Of a stretch of DNA of 64,000 nt, positions 50,601-57,537 are shown in pieces (position 1 is the first letter of the stretch; every line of letters begins with the position of its first letter). A program made the position numbers and the translations under genes. The notes under the pieces were generated by a model. That model saw only the letters and a program-made list of their open reading frames with translations, did no database searches and was not told the origin of the DNA. Source of the DNA: Ailurus styani (Eukaryota > Chordata > Mammalia > Carnivora > Ailuridae); contig LNAC01000031.1 of assembly GCA_002007465.1 (NCBI GenBank), positions 5,437,305 to 5,501,304 of the forward strand. Direction: 5' to 3'.

Positions 50601-51726
50601 GTTTATGAAATTTAAAATCTTAGAAAAACACAATAGGGTGATCACTGCTTCATAGCATGGAATGGAAGAGACATAGTAGAAGGAAAACAAAAACAGCTTC
50701 TTTCCAATGACAGATCAAAGAAAACAAACTTGACTGAGAACAGCTGGGACTTTGGGAAAGCATTTTTTTTTTTTGAGGTATTGTTGTGCCCAACTTTTTT
50801 GTTAAAAATTTTTTTCTGATATAAAACACTTACATTAAATCTTTGGTTAAGTATTCCTGCCTCTTTCGTACATTTTCATGTGTTACAAATTTTTTTTTTT
50901 ATTATTATTCTTTGCCCCAGGGGTACAGGTCTGTGAATCATCAGGCTTACATCTTTCACAGTATTCACCAAAGCACAAACCCTCCCCAATGTCCATAACC
51001 CATCCACCCTATCCCTACCCTCCCACCCCCCAGTAACCCTCAGTTTGTTTTGTGAGATTAGGAGTCTCTTATGGTTTGTCTCCTTCCCCATCCCATCTTG
51101 TTTCATTATTTTTCCCTCCCTACCCCCNACCCATCCACCCTATCCCTACCCTCCCACCCCCCAGTAACCCTCAGTTTGTTTTGTGAGACTAGGAGTCTCT
51201 TATGTTATAAAGTTTTACTGAGAAAAATCAGACAAAAAATTTATGACAAATATTTTCAGAAAAATATTCAGATAAAACCACTTTTATGTTTGATATAATG
51301 ATACTATCTATCTTTAGGAGATTAAGGTATTTCTTTTTAACAAAGTTTTTTTTTTCAAGGAAGAAAGGTAGTTAATTTACCTGCTGCACAAGCTGCTAAA
51401 AACTTTTCACTCTTACACAGGCGTTCAGCTATAAGATGTGTACAATTTTTGTATTTCTGGAAGGAAAAATGCAAATGAAAAAATATTACTAAAGTAAGAT
51501 TTCCTTTATAGCACATTCACTTTATTCTTATATCAAGAGGGCATTTTATCATTCTTGGTCCATTATTATTTTTCAAGTCTATTTTAAGTATTTTATAAGT
51601 TTTTATACTCACCTCACTCTTAATAAAAGTGCAATCTAGTTTTAAAAGCAATTTGCCTAGAGCTTCCTTTTCTTCCATCTTAAATCCTGTCATTTGGATG
51701 ATATGCTTTGGAGCACCATCTTCCAT
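13961..51726 (-). CDS. SLF1: SLF1 gene, coding exons 2-15 (5' part of the CDS; 3' end outside window)
   Basis: SLF1 (SMC5-SMC6 complex localization factor 1) is a nuclear DNA-repair adaptor. In the family it joins RAD18 at ubiquitinated chromatin to SLF2 and the SMC5/6 complex, using BRCT domains to bind RAD18. Fourteen exons join in one open frame: 51613-51726, 51381-51456, 49507-49747, 44411-44573, 38655-38798, 36503-36649, 35520-35666, 34332-34454, 32926-32979, 31590-31748, 29825-29988, 21884-22015, 20962-21127 and 13961-14108. They total 1978 nt (659 codons plus 1 base). Every intron is GT-AG and every phase matches. BRCT1 is about residues 2-80, BRCT2 about 121-199, then the module exons (199-385) and a helical region (386-660). 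The human protein has about 1058 residues, so the ankyrin repeats (around residue 800-900) are beyond the left edge. No frameshift or stop interrupts the exons, so the gene looks functional. Identity rests on recalled human sequence, not a search. Confidence 0.96.
14903..14953. repeat. Two-copy tandem duplication, 31-base period
   Basis: AAGACATTAAAACTAGTTGA occurs at 14903-14922 and again at 14934-14953. Confidence 0.9.
16674..16694. repeat. (AT)n repeat
   Basis: About 10 AT units. Confidence 0.95.
17150..17330 (+). repeat. MIR-like segment
   Basis: 'gaataagttacttaaactct' followed by a 'ccttgatttccctatcttta' block matches the MIR core and 3' region ('taagttacttaacctctctg...cctcagtttcctcatc'). 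Confidence 0.65.
17691..17714. repeat. (CA)n microsatellite followed by (CCCA)n
   Basis: About 11 CA units and three CCCA-like units. Confidence 0.97.
18847..19049 (-). mobile_element. CAN SINE, young type
   Basis: Near-identical to the copies at 23561 and 58888. Perfect target duplication GTACAAATAA at 18837-18846 and 19050-19059. Confidence 0.94.
19742..19926 (+). mobile_element. CAN SINE
   Basis: Target duplication ATGATAGAGAG at 19731-19741 and 19927-19937. Confidence 0.92.
20430..20560 (+). repeat. MIR/L2-type old repeat
   Basis: 'catttaatcttcccaactac' and 'caggtagataatacaac' resemble the common 'catttaatcctcacaacaac...gaggtaggt' repeat. Confidence 0.5.
20962..21127 (-). CDS. SLF1: SLF1 exon 14 (residues 555-610)
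   Basis: A 166-nt exon, completing Lys555 and continuing [20 protein letters not shown], then [15 protein letters not shown] through HKEKCKSND. Acceptor CATTAG, donor GAT|GTAAGT, phase 0 at the end. It matches the human protein closely as remembered. Confidence 0.95.
21128..21883 (-). other. SLF1: SLF1 intron 13
   Basis: A 756-base intron holding one plus-strand SINE (21629-21776). Nothing else is seen. Confidence 0.9.
21629..21776 (+). mobile_element. CAN SINE, internally shortened
   Basis: 148 bases, CT-rich part nearly absent. Target duplication AATCTAAACTAGG at 21616-21628 and 21777-21789. Confidence 0.92.
21884..22015 (-). CDS. SLF1: SLF1 exon 13 (residues 511-555)
   Basis: A 132-nt exon, completing Arg511 and continuing [18 protein letters not shown], then [18 protein letters not shown], ending two bases into Lys555. 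Acceptor TTTTTCAG, donor CAAAA|GTAAGT (no G at -1, but otherwise perfect). It differs from my recollection of human (ENIGSK) at several positions around KNIIGTK. Confidence 0.92.
22450..22658 (-). mobile_element. CAN SINE, older
   Basis: GA/CG-rich tail region, diverged head. Target duplication ATTTAGGGCT at 22440-22449 and 22659-22668. Confidence 0.9.
23220..23405 (+). mobile_element. CAN SINE
   Basis: 'ggtgcctgggaggatcagtc' to 'aaataaaatcttttaaaa'. Confidence 0.88.
23561..23759 (-). mobile_element. CAN SINE, young type
   Basis: Perfect target duplication TAAAAAGTCTAC at 23549-23560 and 23760-23771. Confidence 0.94.
25235..25432 (+). mobile_element. CAN SINE nested in the L1
   Basis: Complete SINE interrupting L1 ORF2 sequence, which continues on both sides; it is therefore younger than the L1. 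Confidence 0.9.
26462..26672 (+). mobile_element. CAN SINE nested in the L1, diverged
   Basis: Head 'gatgcctagatgctcagtca', tail 'aaataaataagtaaaatctt'. L1 sequence flanks both sides. Confidence 0.88.
28785..28866 (+). repeat. L2-like 3' end
   Basis: 'gacagtgcctggctcccaat' followed by 'ctcaataaacatatgctg' and 'aatgaataaatg'. Confidence 0.6.
29490..29668 (-). mobile_element. CAN SINE, older
   Basis: Target duplication CTAGATTTGGCCTTT (29475-29489) against CTAGACTTGGCCCTT (from 29669), two differences. Confidence 0.88.
29825..29988 (-). CDS. SLF1: SLF1 exon 12 (residues 457-511)
   Basis: A 164-nt exon, [18 protein letters not shown] through [17 protein letters not shown], ending two bases into Arg511. 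Acceptor AATAG, donor CAG|GTAAGG. It contains a C-P-T-C pair, but no partner cysteine pair that would suggest a zinc site is evident nearby. Confidence 0.95.
29989..31589 (-). other. SLF1: SLF1 intron 11
   Basis: The first 650 bases (plus-strand 29989-30640) are plain. 30655-31370 is an LTR-like segment listed separately. An A-rich run follows at 31408-31445. Confidence 0.85.
30655..31370 (+). repeat. LTR-like segment, family unknown
   Basis: GC-richer than its surroundings, with a CCAAT-like 'caatcagtcc' at 31230, a TATA-like 'cctataaatcc' at 31284, and 'ttgtcgcccgttgctgg' downstream, a layout resembling an LTR promoter in plus orientation. I could not find matching TG/CA ends or a target duplication, so this is tentative. 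Confidence 0.3.
31590..31748 (-). CDS. SLF1: SLF1 exon 11 (residues 404-456)
   Basis: A 159-nt phase 0-0 exon of 53 codons, [16 protein letters not shown] through [10 protein letters not shown] long T-run forms the polypyrimidine tract before TTTAG; the donor is CAG|GTAAGA. The sequence looks alpha-helical ([13 protein letters not shown]), consistent with a helical repeat scaffold between the BRCT domains and the ankyrin repeats. Confidence 0.95.
31815..31950 (+). repeat. MIR-like 3' segment
   Basis: 'ctcatctgtaaaatgaaggt' and 'cttcatagaattgttatgtg' follow the MIR 3' part. Confidence 0.6.
32551..32744 (-). mobile_element. CAN SINE, young type
   Basis: Reverse of full element with (ATTT)n run. 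Diverged target duplication around TTTTTTGG(gg)AG(t/c)TTT on both sides. Confidence 0.9.
32926..32979 (-). CDS. SLF1: SLF1 exon 10 (residues 386-403)
   Basis: A 54-nt exon of 18 codons, [18 protein letters not shown]. The human protein has [18 protein letters not shown] as I recall it. Acceptor TTTTGTAG, donor GAG|GTAAGG. Phase 0-0. It is small enough to be missed by gene finders. It begins the conserved helical middle of the protein. Confidence 0.92.
33883..34075 (-). mobile_element. CAN SINE, older GA-rich form
   Basis: Perfect 17-base target duplication AAGCTAGCAAGCATTTT at 33866-33882 and 34076-34092, although the element itself is diverged. Confidence 0.93.
34332..34454 (-). CDS. SLF1: SLF1 exon 9: module exon 4 of 4 (residues 345-385)
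   Basis: A 123-nt phase 0-0 exon, 41 codons, opening [16 protein letters not shown] and closing [14 protein letters not shown]. The acceptor is TCTGCAT-side 'ATGCAG'. The donor CAG|GTAGAA has G at +4 and A at +5 and is the weakest donor of the gene in this window, so in-frame skipping is plausible. Confidence 0.93.
34643..34857 (-). mobile_element. CAN SINE, young type
   Basis: Target duplication AGCAAATATTTTA at 34630-34642 and 34858-34870. Confidence 0.93.
35520..35666 (-). CDS. SLF1: SLF1 exon 8: module exon 3 of 4 (residues 296-344)
   Basis: A 147-nt phase 0-0 exon, 49 codons, opening [17 protein letters not shown] and closing [13 protein letters not shown]. The middle is very basic ([15 protein letters not shown]) and resembles a nuclear-localisation or nucleic-acid-contact stretch; that role is inference only. 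Acceptor CTTGTAG, donor CAG|GTAAGA. Confidence 0.93.
35795..36430 (+). mobile_element. Old L1 3' fragment
   Basis: 'attttggaaaacagctgggc' and 'ccaaggaatatatcctaagc' follow the ancient L1M ORF2 end and 3' UTR pattern ('tttggaaaacagtttggc', 'cctaggtatatacc'), including 'catggcacaactactcataa'. Very diverged; edges approximate. Confidence 0.6.
36503..36649 (-). CDS. SLF1: SLF1 exon 7: module exon 2 of 4 (residues 247-295)
   Basis: A 147-nt phase 0-0 exon, 49 codons, opening [15 protein letters not shown] and closing [14 protein letters not shown]. The donor is CAG|GTAAGA. The middle ([17 protein letters not shown]) parallels exon 6 ([11 protein letters not shown]). It is homologous to the neighbouring exons, which points to an old tandem exon duplication. 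Confidence 0.93.
37008..37194 (-). mobile_element. CAN SINE
   Basis: Reverse copy ending 'gagccacccaggtgctc'. Flanks CCAAATATTT / CTGAATATTT may be the diverged target duplication. Confidence 0.88.
37335..37560 (-). mobile_element. L1 3' UTR fragment, minus strand
   Basis: 'tagtgattcaacaattctat' and 'cttaatccccatcacctat' with 'ctctggtgaccatcagttct' match the reverse of the carnivore L1 3' UTR. Truncated on both sides; not coding. Confidence 0.7.
37798..37996 (+). mobile_element. CAN SINE with small internal duplication
   Basis: 'gctgggtggctcagtctgtg' to 'aaataaataaataaaccc'; 'cagctcaggt' is duplicated internally near 37860. Confidence 0.87.
38655..38798 (-). CDS. SLF1: SLF1 exon 6: module exon 1 of 4 (residues 199-246)
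   Basis: A 144-nt phase 0-0 exon of 48 codons. It opens [10 protein letters not shown] and closes with [13 protein letters not shown]. The acceptor is CATACAG; the donor CAG|GTAAAA lacks G at +5 and so is weaker than most here. The opening KE(I/M)..(D)ED and closing L+.(H)xYR.Q pattern recurs in exons 7, 8 and 9. No known domain; rich in K, E, D and N and probably disordered. Confidence 0.93.
39975..40190 (-). mobile_element. CAN SINE with expanded GA repeat
   Basis: GA run at 40011-40045. Perfect target duplication AACATACTGT at 39965-39974 and 40191-40200. Confidence 0.93.
40321..40511 (+). mobile_element. CAN SINE, young type
   Basis: Head 'gggcgcctgggtggctcag' with 'gggttaaagccgctgcc'. 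Perfect target duplication AAAAACCATAACCTG at 40306-40320 and 40512-40526. Confidence 0.95.
40682..40890 (-). mobile_element. CAN SINE
   Basis: Target duplication CTTATTCC(T) at 40674-40681 and 40891-40899. Confidence 0.9.
41368..41414. repeat. Two-copy tandem duplication, 30-base period
   Basis: AAGGTTACCTACTAATA at 41368-41384 and 41398-41414. Confidence 0.88.
41630..41770 (+). mobile_element. Short CAN-type SINE with GGAA-rich tail
   Basis: Simple form ('gtgcctgactggctccatca', 'cttgatcttgggttgtg') followed by a GAAAG/GGAA repeat instead of the usual tail. Confidence 0.82.
41798..41848 (+). repeat. L2-like 3' end fragment
   Basis: 'ctggcacacagtaatgttca' and 'ataaatatt'. Confidence 0.5.
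42185..42350 (+). repeat. L2-like 3' end
   Basis: 'aagcaccttgaagtctgaca', 'gcacagcatcgtgcctggta' and 'cttcaataaatatctataaa' follow the L2 3' pattern. Confidence 0.65.
43998..44295 (+). mobile_element. MER2/Tigger-like non-autonomous DNA transposon
   Basis: Imperfect terminal inverted repeats: 'tagctgacctttgaacaatg' at the left and 'gcagttcaagggctgacta' at the right, with TA on both sides as expected for TcMar-Tigger elements. The inside ('aataaggtaagctaggaaaa', 'cttacagtactgtactg') fits MER2-type sequence. Orientation is arbitrary. No transposase. Confidence 0.75.
44411..44573 (-). CDS. SLF1: SLF1 exon 5: BRCT2 (residues 144-198)
   Basis: A 163-nt exon with acceptor TTTAG at 44574-44575 and donor GAG|GTAAGT at 44410. 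It encodes [18 protein letters not shown], then THVIASN and, at the end, [12 protein letters not shown], which is the second BRCT fold with its THV strand and C-terminal helix. It ends in phase 0, which allows the following module exons to be skipped or repeated without a frameshift. Confidence 0.95.
45434..45623 (+). mobile_element. CAN SINE, young type
   Basis: Perfect 16-base target duplication AAAAGATTAAGGGCAG at 45418-45433 and 45624-45639. Confidence 0.95.
45650..46660 (+). mobile_element. Old L1 fragment (5' UTR/ORF1 region)
   Basis: 46300-46480 resembles the L1 ORF1 coiled-coil region ('ggatggaatcaatgaactta', 'gataggtcaacagaaattat'). 46520-46600 has 'ggctgagaattttccataat' and 'cacacatccaagaagctcag', typical of ancient L1 ORF1. 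The left edge is uncertain; 45655-45930 may be upstream L1 sequence. Confidence 0.6.
46944..47118 (+). mobile_element. CAN SINE
   Basis: Target duplication GGTCAGAGTG at 46934-46943 and 47119-47128; tail lacks AATAAA. Confidence 0.9.
47233..47420 (-). mobile_element. CAN SINE, young type
   Basis: Perfect 17-base target duplication TGAAGACAATCATTCTT at 47216-47232 and 47421-47437. Confidence 0.95.
47453..47667 (+). mobile_element. CAN SINE with TA/CA repeat tail
   Basis: Tail grew into a (TA)n(CA)n microsatellite at 47619-47664. Target duplication AAAATATCTGCA / AAAACATCTGCA. Confidence 0.9.
47619..47664. repeat. Compound (TA)n(CA)n microsatellite
   Basis: About 9 TA units joined to about 12 CA units in the tail of the SINE at 47453. 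Confidence 0.97.
47740..49015 (+). mobile_element. Old L1 3' part
   Basis: 'taacagaataaaggagaaaa', 'cctagggttaaacttatagc' and 'tggaatactactcagaaaca' are L1M ORF2 and 3' UTR hallmarks. Ends near 'tatacttctataaagatgac'. Inactive; strand opposite to SLF1. Confidence 0.7.
49507..49747 (-). CDS. SLF1: SLF1 exon 4: end of BRCT1, linker, start of BRCT2 (residues 64-143)
   Basis: A 241-nt exon with acceptor TTTCTAG and donor AAG|GTAAGA. It completes Gly64 from exon 3 and continues [18 protein letters not shown], holding the hallmark BRCT tryptophan. A basic linker ([12 protein letters not shown]) follows, then the first strand of BRCT2 (RWKVVLLV). It ends two bases into Arg144. The longest coding exon here and the easiest to match to human SLF1. 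Confidence 0.96.
50272..50486 (-). mobile_element. CAN SINE
   Basis: Reverse copy with 'gagctacccaggtgctcccc'; A-run split by a TATTTC interruption. Confidence 0.88.
50890..51204 (-). mobile_element. Carnivore L1 3' UTR, minus strand, with internal duplication and N
   Basis: Reverse of the young carnivore L1 3' end ('ggggtacaggtctgtgaatc' at 50920). A segment of about 75 bases ('cccatccaccctatccctac' onwards) occurs at 50999-51073 and again at 51130-51204 with one clear difference, and a single N lies at 51127 just before the second copy. TGTTACAAA (50880) and TGTTATAAA (51203) may be its target duplication. Confidence 0.75.
51381..51456 (-). CDS. SLF1: SLF1 exon 3: BRCT1 middle (residues 39-63)
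   Basis: A 76-nt exon with acceptor CCAG at 51457-51460 and donor GCAG|GTAAAT at 51380. It encodes [13 protein letters not shown]...FLAACAA and then one base of the next codon. 'THLI' is the typical BRCT strand with its conserved T/H. Only 156 bases of intron separate it from exon 2, the shortest intron in the window. Confidence 0.94.
51613..51726 (-). CDS. SLF1: SLF1 exon 2: start codon and first half of BRCT1 (residues 1-38)
   Basis: The exon begins [15 protein letters not shown] and ends ...CTFIKSE; this matches the remembered human N-terminus almost residue for residue (human has T for A at position 5). The acceptor AG (51728-51727) sits directly before the ATG, so the exon starts at the start codon. 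The donor is GAG|GTGAGT at 51612. It ends in phase 0 after 38 codons. It carries the first beta strand and helix of BRCT1. Confidence 0.95.
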
Positions 51727-51920
51727 CTAACATATATACACATAAAGAAGATAACATACGTTAAAGATAACATTCACAGGATTGACATTTTTTCTTAACG
51801 ATGAGTGCTAAAAGTAAAAAAAACAAACATTTAATGAATTAAACATAAAAGGCTTTATTGTAAATACCAAAGTTAAGGCTGCTTATGTGCAACAGAAATT
51901 GGTTTATCAAGTTATCTTCC

Positions 51921-52110
51921 GGGGTGCCTGGGTGGCTCATTCAAGGCCAACTCTTGATTTTGGCTCAGGTCATAATCTCAGAGTCCTGGGATTGAGCCCT
52001 GAGTGGGGCTCTGCACTCAGCCGTGACTCTGCTTGAGGATTCTCTCTCTCCCTCTGTCCCCTCCCCCGACTCACATGCTGTCTAAAATTAATATAGTGTA
52101 AAAAAGAATA
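51921..52110 (+). mobile_element. CAN SINE
   Basis: Target duplication AAGTTATCTTCC at 51909-51920 and 52111-52122. Confidence 0.93.
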
Positions 52111-53626
52111 AAGTTATCTTCCCAAAATGTGACTGTAAATAATTTTTTTGGTGGTTTGAACACTGAATGTTTGTGTTCCTTACATTACTTGACACTAAAA
52201 CACACTGACGAATGAATAGAAGTCTTCACAAAGGATTATTTATATAAATATTAGCATAGTAACACTAGATTCATTTTAAAAGCACTGTTTTTGCTAAGAG
52301 CTTCTGAAACAAGCACACTGTGGACAATGAAACCTAATCAAATTTTATAAAAATTTTTAAAAAATATTTCTGGATAAATATTGAAGAATACCTAAAAATC
52401 ATTACAGAAGTTGACAGAACTCATGTTCCCAAAGCATTTACACCAAATAACTTAGTATACTACTTACATAAAATGAGCCTGGATTCTATTCACAATCTAC
52501 ATTTCTTAACTCTGTTGTATGTTAACTTTATCACCTACAAAGTAGACTAAAAAATCAGTTTTCAAATTTATATAAATAGAGACCTTAATCCACATATAAA
52601 TGTAGTTCATAAAGCACTTGTATTTGAAGTGGCACATTTATTAAGCAAGAAAGACAACACCTCACAGTATTTTTAATGAGAATACAGGGTAAAGTTTGTT
52701 TACATGACATCAGAACTTCAAAATTGATAGCATCTTAAAAGAAAATCTAGTTTCTTTTTATAGATGAGGAAAATGGGGACTACAGAAATCGGTAATTCTT
52801 CATTTCTCTAACAATTTTATCATTACATTTGTAGAATAGTGTTTAATTAATGCTAAAGAGCAAAAGCAGTTGACCTCTTTAAAGGCAATTAAAAGGAAAC
52901 TAAAAAATCATCTGTTTGAGTCCAGGAATAGTAACAGACAATTGGTGACAAGTGTTACACAGAACAAGTGTATAAAGAGTTCTTTATAGAAATTCTATTG
53001 TCAAAGACCAAATATATATATAGATACAAAAAACATATGAAGTACATACATATATGTGTTTATGTAAAGACAGATTCATTTTTGAGTAAAACCTCAATGA
53101 AAGTTTCACTATGAACAATTTAAGGCATTACTCAGGGTTATGATGAACCTTTATTTCCTTTGCTTAAGGTTTCTAAGAGGAGTAAGGTCAGCCAACAGTA
53201 CACCTGCTTTCTCTACCCTTCATCACTCCTTGATTTGGGAGAAGTTACCTGAGAGGACTAAAAGGATATGCTTTGATAGATAGAGCTGCATACTTGCAAA
53301 GACAGTTCATAGTAATGCTTTCTGACATGTCCTAAGAAGCTGCCAGTAGTAATCCTGCAGGCTCATGGATAAATGAATTCAGAGATTATGTATTAAGAAG
53401 CACATTGGAGTTGCACAAAGCCACCTCCACCAAATCAATTTTTATTAGGTAAAAACACTGTTATTTTGACCCCAGAATATCAGACTTTATTTCTCTATTT
53501 GCTCCAAAAGAGGGATATAATGTATTAACCCTCTAAATTCCTAAAATTGAAGACACAGAACATAAAGAAAGTGTCTTTAAGGATAAGCCTTTCAATCAAA
53601 CATTTTTTAAAGTTAAAAGCTTCTGG

Positions 53627-53836
53627 GGCATCTGAGTGGCTCAGTTGGTTTGTCAGCCAACTCCTGATTTTGGTTCAGGTCATGATCTCAGGGTACTGGA
53701 ATTGAGCCCCAAGTTGGACTCCACACTCAGCAGGGAGTCTACTTGAGGATTCTCTCTCTCCCTCTCTCTCTGCCCTTTCCCCTGTTGGCACAGCGCACGC
53801 ACACGCTCTAATAAAATAAATCTTAGAAAAAAAAGT
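53627..53836 (+). mobile_element. CAN SINE
   Basis: Target duplication AGTTAAAAGCTTCTGG (53611-53626) / AGTTAAAAGATTCTGG (53837-53852), one difference. Confidence 0.93.
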
Positions 53837-54267
53837 AGTTAAAAGATTCTGGTACAAAATTATAAAATGTACATAATAGAGCTTGGCATCTTATGAAAAA
53901 TCACTCATGTAAAATACTATCATCACTACTTAAAACATTAAGTGACTTCTTGCAAAAGGAATTCTTCCCTGTATTAGTCATCAAATTAAATTTTTTAAAC
54001 CAACTTTTTGGGATATATGACATAGATCCTGAATGATAATATCCATTAATATAGACTGGTAATATACAAAAACTTTACAAAGAATATGCTCTGTCATTTG
54101 AAATTATGATTTAGTCTGATACAGAACACATATTAACATATATACAATAAAGCCACAAGTAGATTATAAGGCATAAGACCATAATGAGGGAGAAATATTG
54201 CTTGTATTAATTCTAGGGGTGTAAATAAATGCTTTAAACAAATTTCCTTTAGAAAATGGCAGGTCCT

Positions 54268-55755
54268 CCTTGAAAAAGCAAAGCAAAGCTGGAGGAATCG
54301 TAATTTCGGACTTCAAGTTTTATTACAAAGGTGTAGTGATCAAAACATTATGGTACTGGCACAAAAATAGACACATAGATCGGTGGAAGAGAATGGAAAA
54401 CCCAGAAATGAACCTACAACCAAATGGTCACATCATCTTTGACAAAGCGGGAAAGAATATCCAACAGGAAAAAGACTCTTCAACAAATGGTGTTAGGAAA
54501 ATTGGACAGTAACATGCAAAAGAATGAAACTGGTCTACTTTGTGATTTAATATACAAAAATAAATTCAAAATGGATTAAAGACCTAAATCTGAGACCTGA
54601 AACCATAAAAATCCTAGAGGAGAACACAGGGCATAACCTCTCTCTAGATATGTCTCCTGAGGCAAGGTACACAAAAACAAAAATAAACTATTGGTACTTC
54701 ATCAAAATAAAAGCTTTTGAACAGCTAAGGAAACATTCAACAAAACTAAAAGGCAACCTAGGAATGGGAGAAGACATTTGCAAATGACATATATGATAAA
54801 GGGTTAGTATCCAAAATATATACAGAACTTACCAGACACCCCCCAAAATAATCCACTTTAAAAATGGGCAGAAGACATGAATAGATATTTTCCAAAGAAG
54901 ACATCCAGATGGCTTAAGAGACACATGAAAAGATGTTCAACATCACTGATCATCAGGGAAATACAAATCAAAACTATAAGGAGATTATCACCTTACCCCT
55001 CTCAGAATTGCTAAAATAAAAAACACAAGTAACAACAGGTGTTGGTAAGGATGTGGAGAAAGGGGAACCCTTTTGCTCTGTTGGTGGGAACGGAAATGGG
55101 TGAAACCACTATGGAAAACAGTATGGAGGTTTCTCAAGAAGTAAAAAATCACATTACTAAGCATTAACTTAAAGAATTAAAAAAAAATACCAACTCAAAG
55201 GGATACATGCACCCTGATGTTTACAGCAGCAATGTCTACAACAGCCAAATTATGGAAACATTGTATCCATTGACTGATAAGTGAAAAAATATGTGGTATA
55301 TATACAAAAGAATATATAGAAATATATAAATACACACACACACACAATGGAATATTACTTGGCCATCAGAAGGAATGAAATCTTGCCAATGGCAACAAGA
55401 TGAATGGAGCTACAGTATTATGCTGAGTAAAAGCAGTCAGAGAAAGACAAATACCATATGATTTCACTCATATGTGGAATTTAAGAAACAAAACAAACAA
55501 GCCAAGGTGGGGTTGGGAGAAAAGAGAATGAGGCAAACCAAGAAAAAAACTCTCAACTATAGAGAACTGTTAGTTACCAGAGGGAAAGGATTTGGGGGGA
55601 TGAGTTAAATAGGTGATGGGGATTAAGGAGTGCACTTGAAGAGCACCAGGTGAAGTATGGAAGTACTCAATCACTATACTGTACACCTGAAACCAATATT
55701 ACACTGTAAGTGGTAATTTAAACAAAAACATTTAGAAAATAATTAAAAACAAAAG
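54268..55755 (+). mobile_element. 5'-truncated L1 3' end with target-site duplication
   Basis: Carries the last part of ORF2 and the 3' UTR ('ggaatattacttggccatca' at about 55349, 'tgtacacctgaaaccaatat' near 55680). Flanked by AGAAAATGGCAGGTCCT (54251-54267) and AGAAAATGGTAGGTTCT (55756-55772), 15 of 17 identical, which marks the insertion. Contains a small CA repeat at 55334. Not coding. Confidence 0.88.
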
Positions 55756-56034
55756 AGAAAATGGTAGGTTCTTTAAGAAATACTAGATAAGTGAAACTCA
55801 ACGTGTCTGTGAATATCATCTTGGTATTCCAATGGAAAGGCGATCTAATTGTTCTTATAGATCTTGAGAGCCACTTTTATCAGAGGAACACAAGTGTTTT
55901 AACCATATTTATATTACTTAGTACATTTATTTTATGCATATATTTTAAAGTTTCAAAAAGCTATTTCATAGGCTATTTCAAGAAATGTTGCCAAAAAAGG
56001 TAAGTTTCATTAGCTCTAAAAACCTATAATCTTG

Positions 56035-56250
56035 GGAAACCTGGGTGGCTCAGTGTGTTAAGTGTCCAACTCTTGATTTCAGCTTAGGTCATGATATCAG
56101 GGTCATGAGATTAAACCCTGAGTCAGGCTCTGGGCTGGGCGTGGAGCCTGCTTGGGATTCTCTCTCTCCCTCTGCCCCTACCTCCCCTTTCTCCTCCCTG
56201 CCTCCCCACCATGTGTGCTCTCGAATAAGTAAAATCTTTAAAAAAAAAAG
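56035..56250 (+). mobile_element. CAN SINE
   Basis: 'aaacctgggtggctcagtgt' to 'gaataagtaaaatcttt'. Confidence 0.88.
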
Positions 56251-56427
56251 TATTAACTTGCCTATCTTGCTACTCTAAAATACTAACATACAGAAACGAC
56301 TTTAATCAGAATATACATATAGGAAGCAAAGAAAAAAAAATCACAGTAATGCTATCATCCAGAAAGTTTTAAAGATTGTTCTTTAAATTTTATTCATACT
56401 ATATTCTTTCATTTTTTTAAAGGAACT

Positions 56428-56620
56428 TTTGTTTTTAAAGACTTTTATTTATTTGACAGAGAGACACAGCGAGAGAGAGAACACCAGCAGGGGGAGTGGG
56501 AGAGGGAGCAGCAAGATTCCCGCGGAGCAGGAGCCGGATGTGGGGCTCGATCTCAGTACCCTGGGATCATGACCTGAGCAGAAGGCAGATGCTCAACGAC
56601 TGAGCCACCCAGGCATCCCA
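56428..56620 (-). mobile_element. CAN SINE
   Basis: Reverse copy with 'gccacccaggcatccc'. Flanks TATATTCTTT (56400) and TATATTCTTT (56622) look like its target duplication. Confidence 0.89.
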
Positions 56621-57009
56621 GTATATTCTTTTAGATCAAGTTAATTAACAGCTCTTTTACAATTTGAATGTTTATTATTAGTTATATTTTAATACATTTT
56701 GATGTATAAATTAAGTGATTTGGATGTATATCATGTAAACTTTTTATCTTAAATCATATTGTCTTTATAATGGAAAAGAAACACCTACTTTGTATATTTA
56801 ACAGCATTTTCTATCAAAGAGTCCACAGTAAATGAAAGCAGGACCACCTGTGCTTAATGGTAGAAATCAGGAGAGCTTTTTTTAATGGAATTTCTTTCCT
56901 CTAAGCAACAATATGAAACTGAAACTAAACAAGAGGAAAGAGAAGAAATAAAGGTGAAATAACAGGATGTCCTGATACAAAAAAATTATATGAATATTAA
57001 AAAACAAAT

Positions 57010-57210
57010 CAGGGGTACCTTGGTGGCTCACTGGTTAAATGGCTGACTCTTGGTTTTGGCTCAGGTCATGATTGAGGGGTCCTGGGTTCCACCCCATGTT
57101 GGGTTCCAAGCTCCCTGAGGAGTCCGCTTGGGATTCTCTCCCACTCCCTGCGCCCCTCCCCGTGCACACGTTTTCTCTCCAATCAATCAATCTTTGAAAA
57201 AAAAAAACAA
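57010..57210 (+). mobile_element. CAN SINE, diverged
   Basis: 'gggtaccttggtggctcact' to 'caatcaatcaatctttgaaa'. Confidence 0.86.
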
Positions 57211-57347
57211 CCCACAATATAGGGCATTTACTCCCAAGTTTATCAGAAAAACTGGGCTATTGGCTAAACTTTCACAGAACTGTGAATCCTAGTGATGGGA
57301 CACAATAACCAACACAATTAATTTATTTCTTTCTTTCCTTCTTTCTT

Positions 57348-57537
57348 TTTTTTTTTTTAAAGATTGTATTTATTCATTTGAGTGAGATAGCTACAGAGAG
57401 CAGGAGCAGGAGGGAGAGGGAGAAGCAGGCTCCCTTCCGAGCAGAGAGCCCAATGCAGGGCTTGATTCCCAGGACCCTGAGATCATGACCTGAGCTGAAG
57501 GCAAACGCTTTACAGACTGAGCTACCCAGGTGTCCCG
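57348..57537 (-). mobile_element. CAN SINE after a CTTT repeat
   Basis: Reverse copy next to a (CTTT)n stretch at 57325-57360; head 'gctacccaggtgtccc'. Confidence 0.88.

Larger units (their letters stand above)
49748..51380 (-). other. SLF1: SLF1 intron 3
   Basis: Holds one SINE (50272) and a minus-strand L1 3' UTR with an internal duplication and an N (50890-51204). 49760-50270 and 50490-50880 show nothing. Confidence 0.85.
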
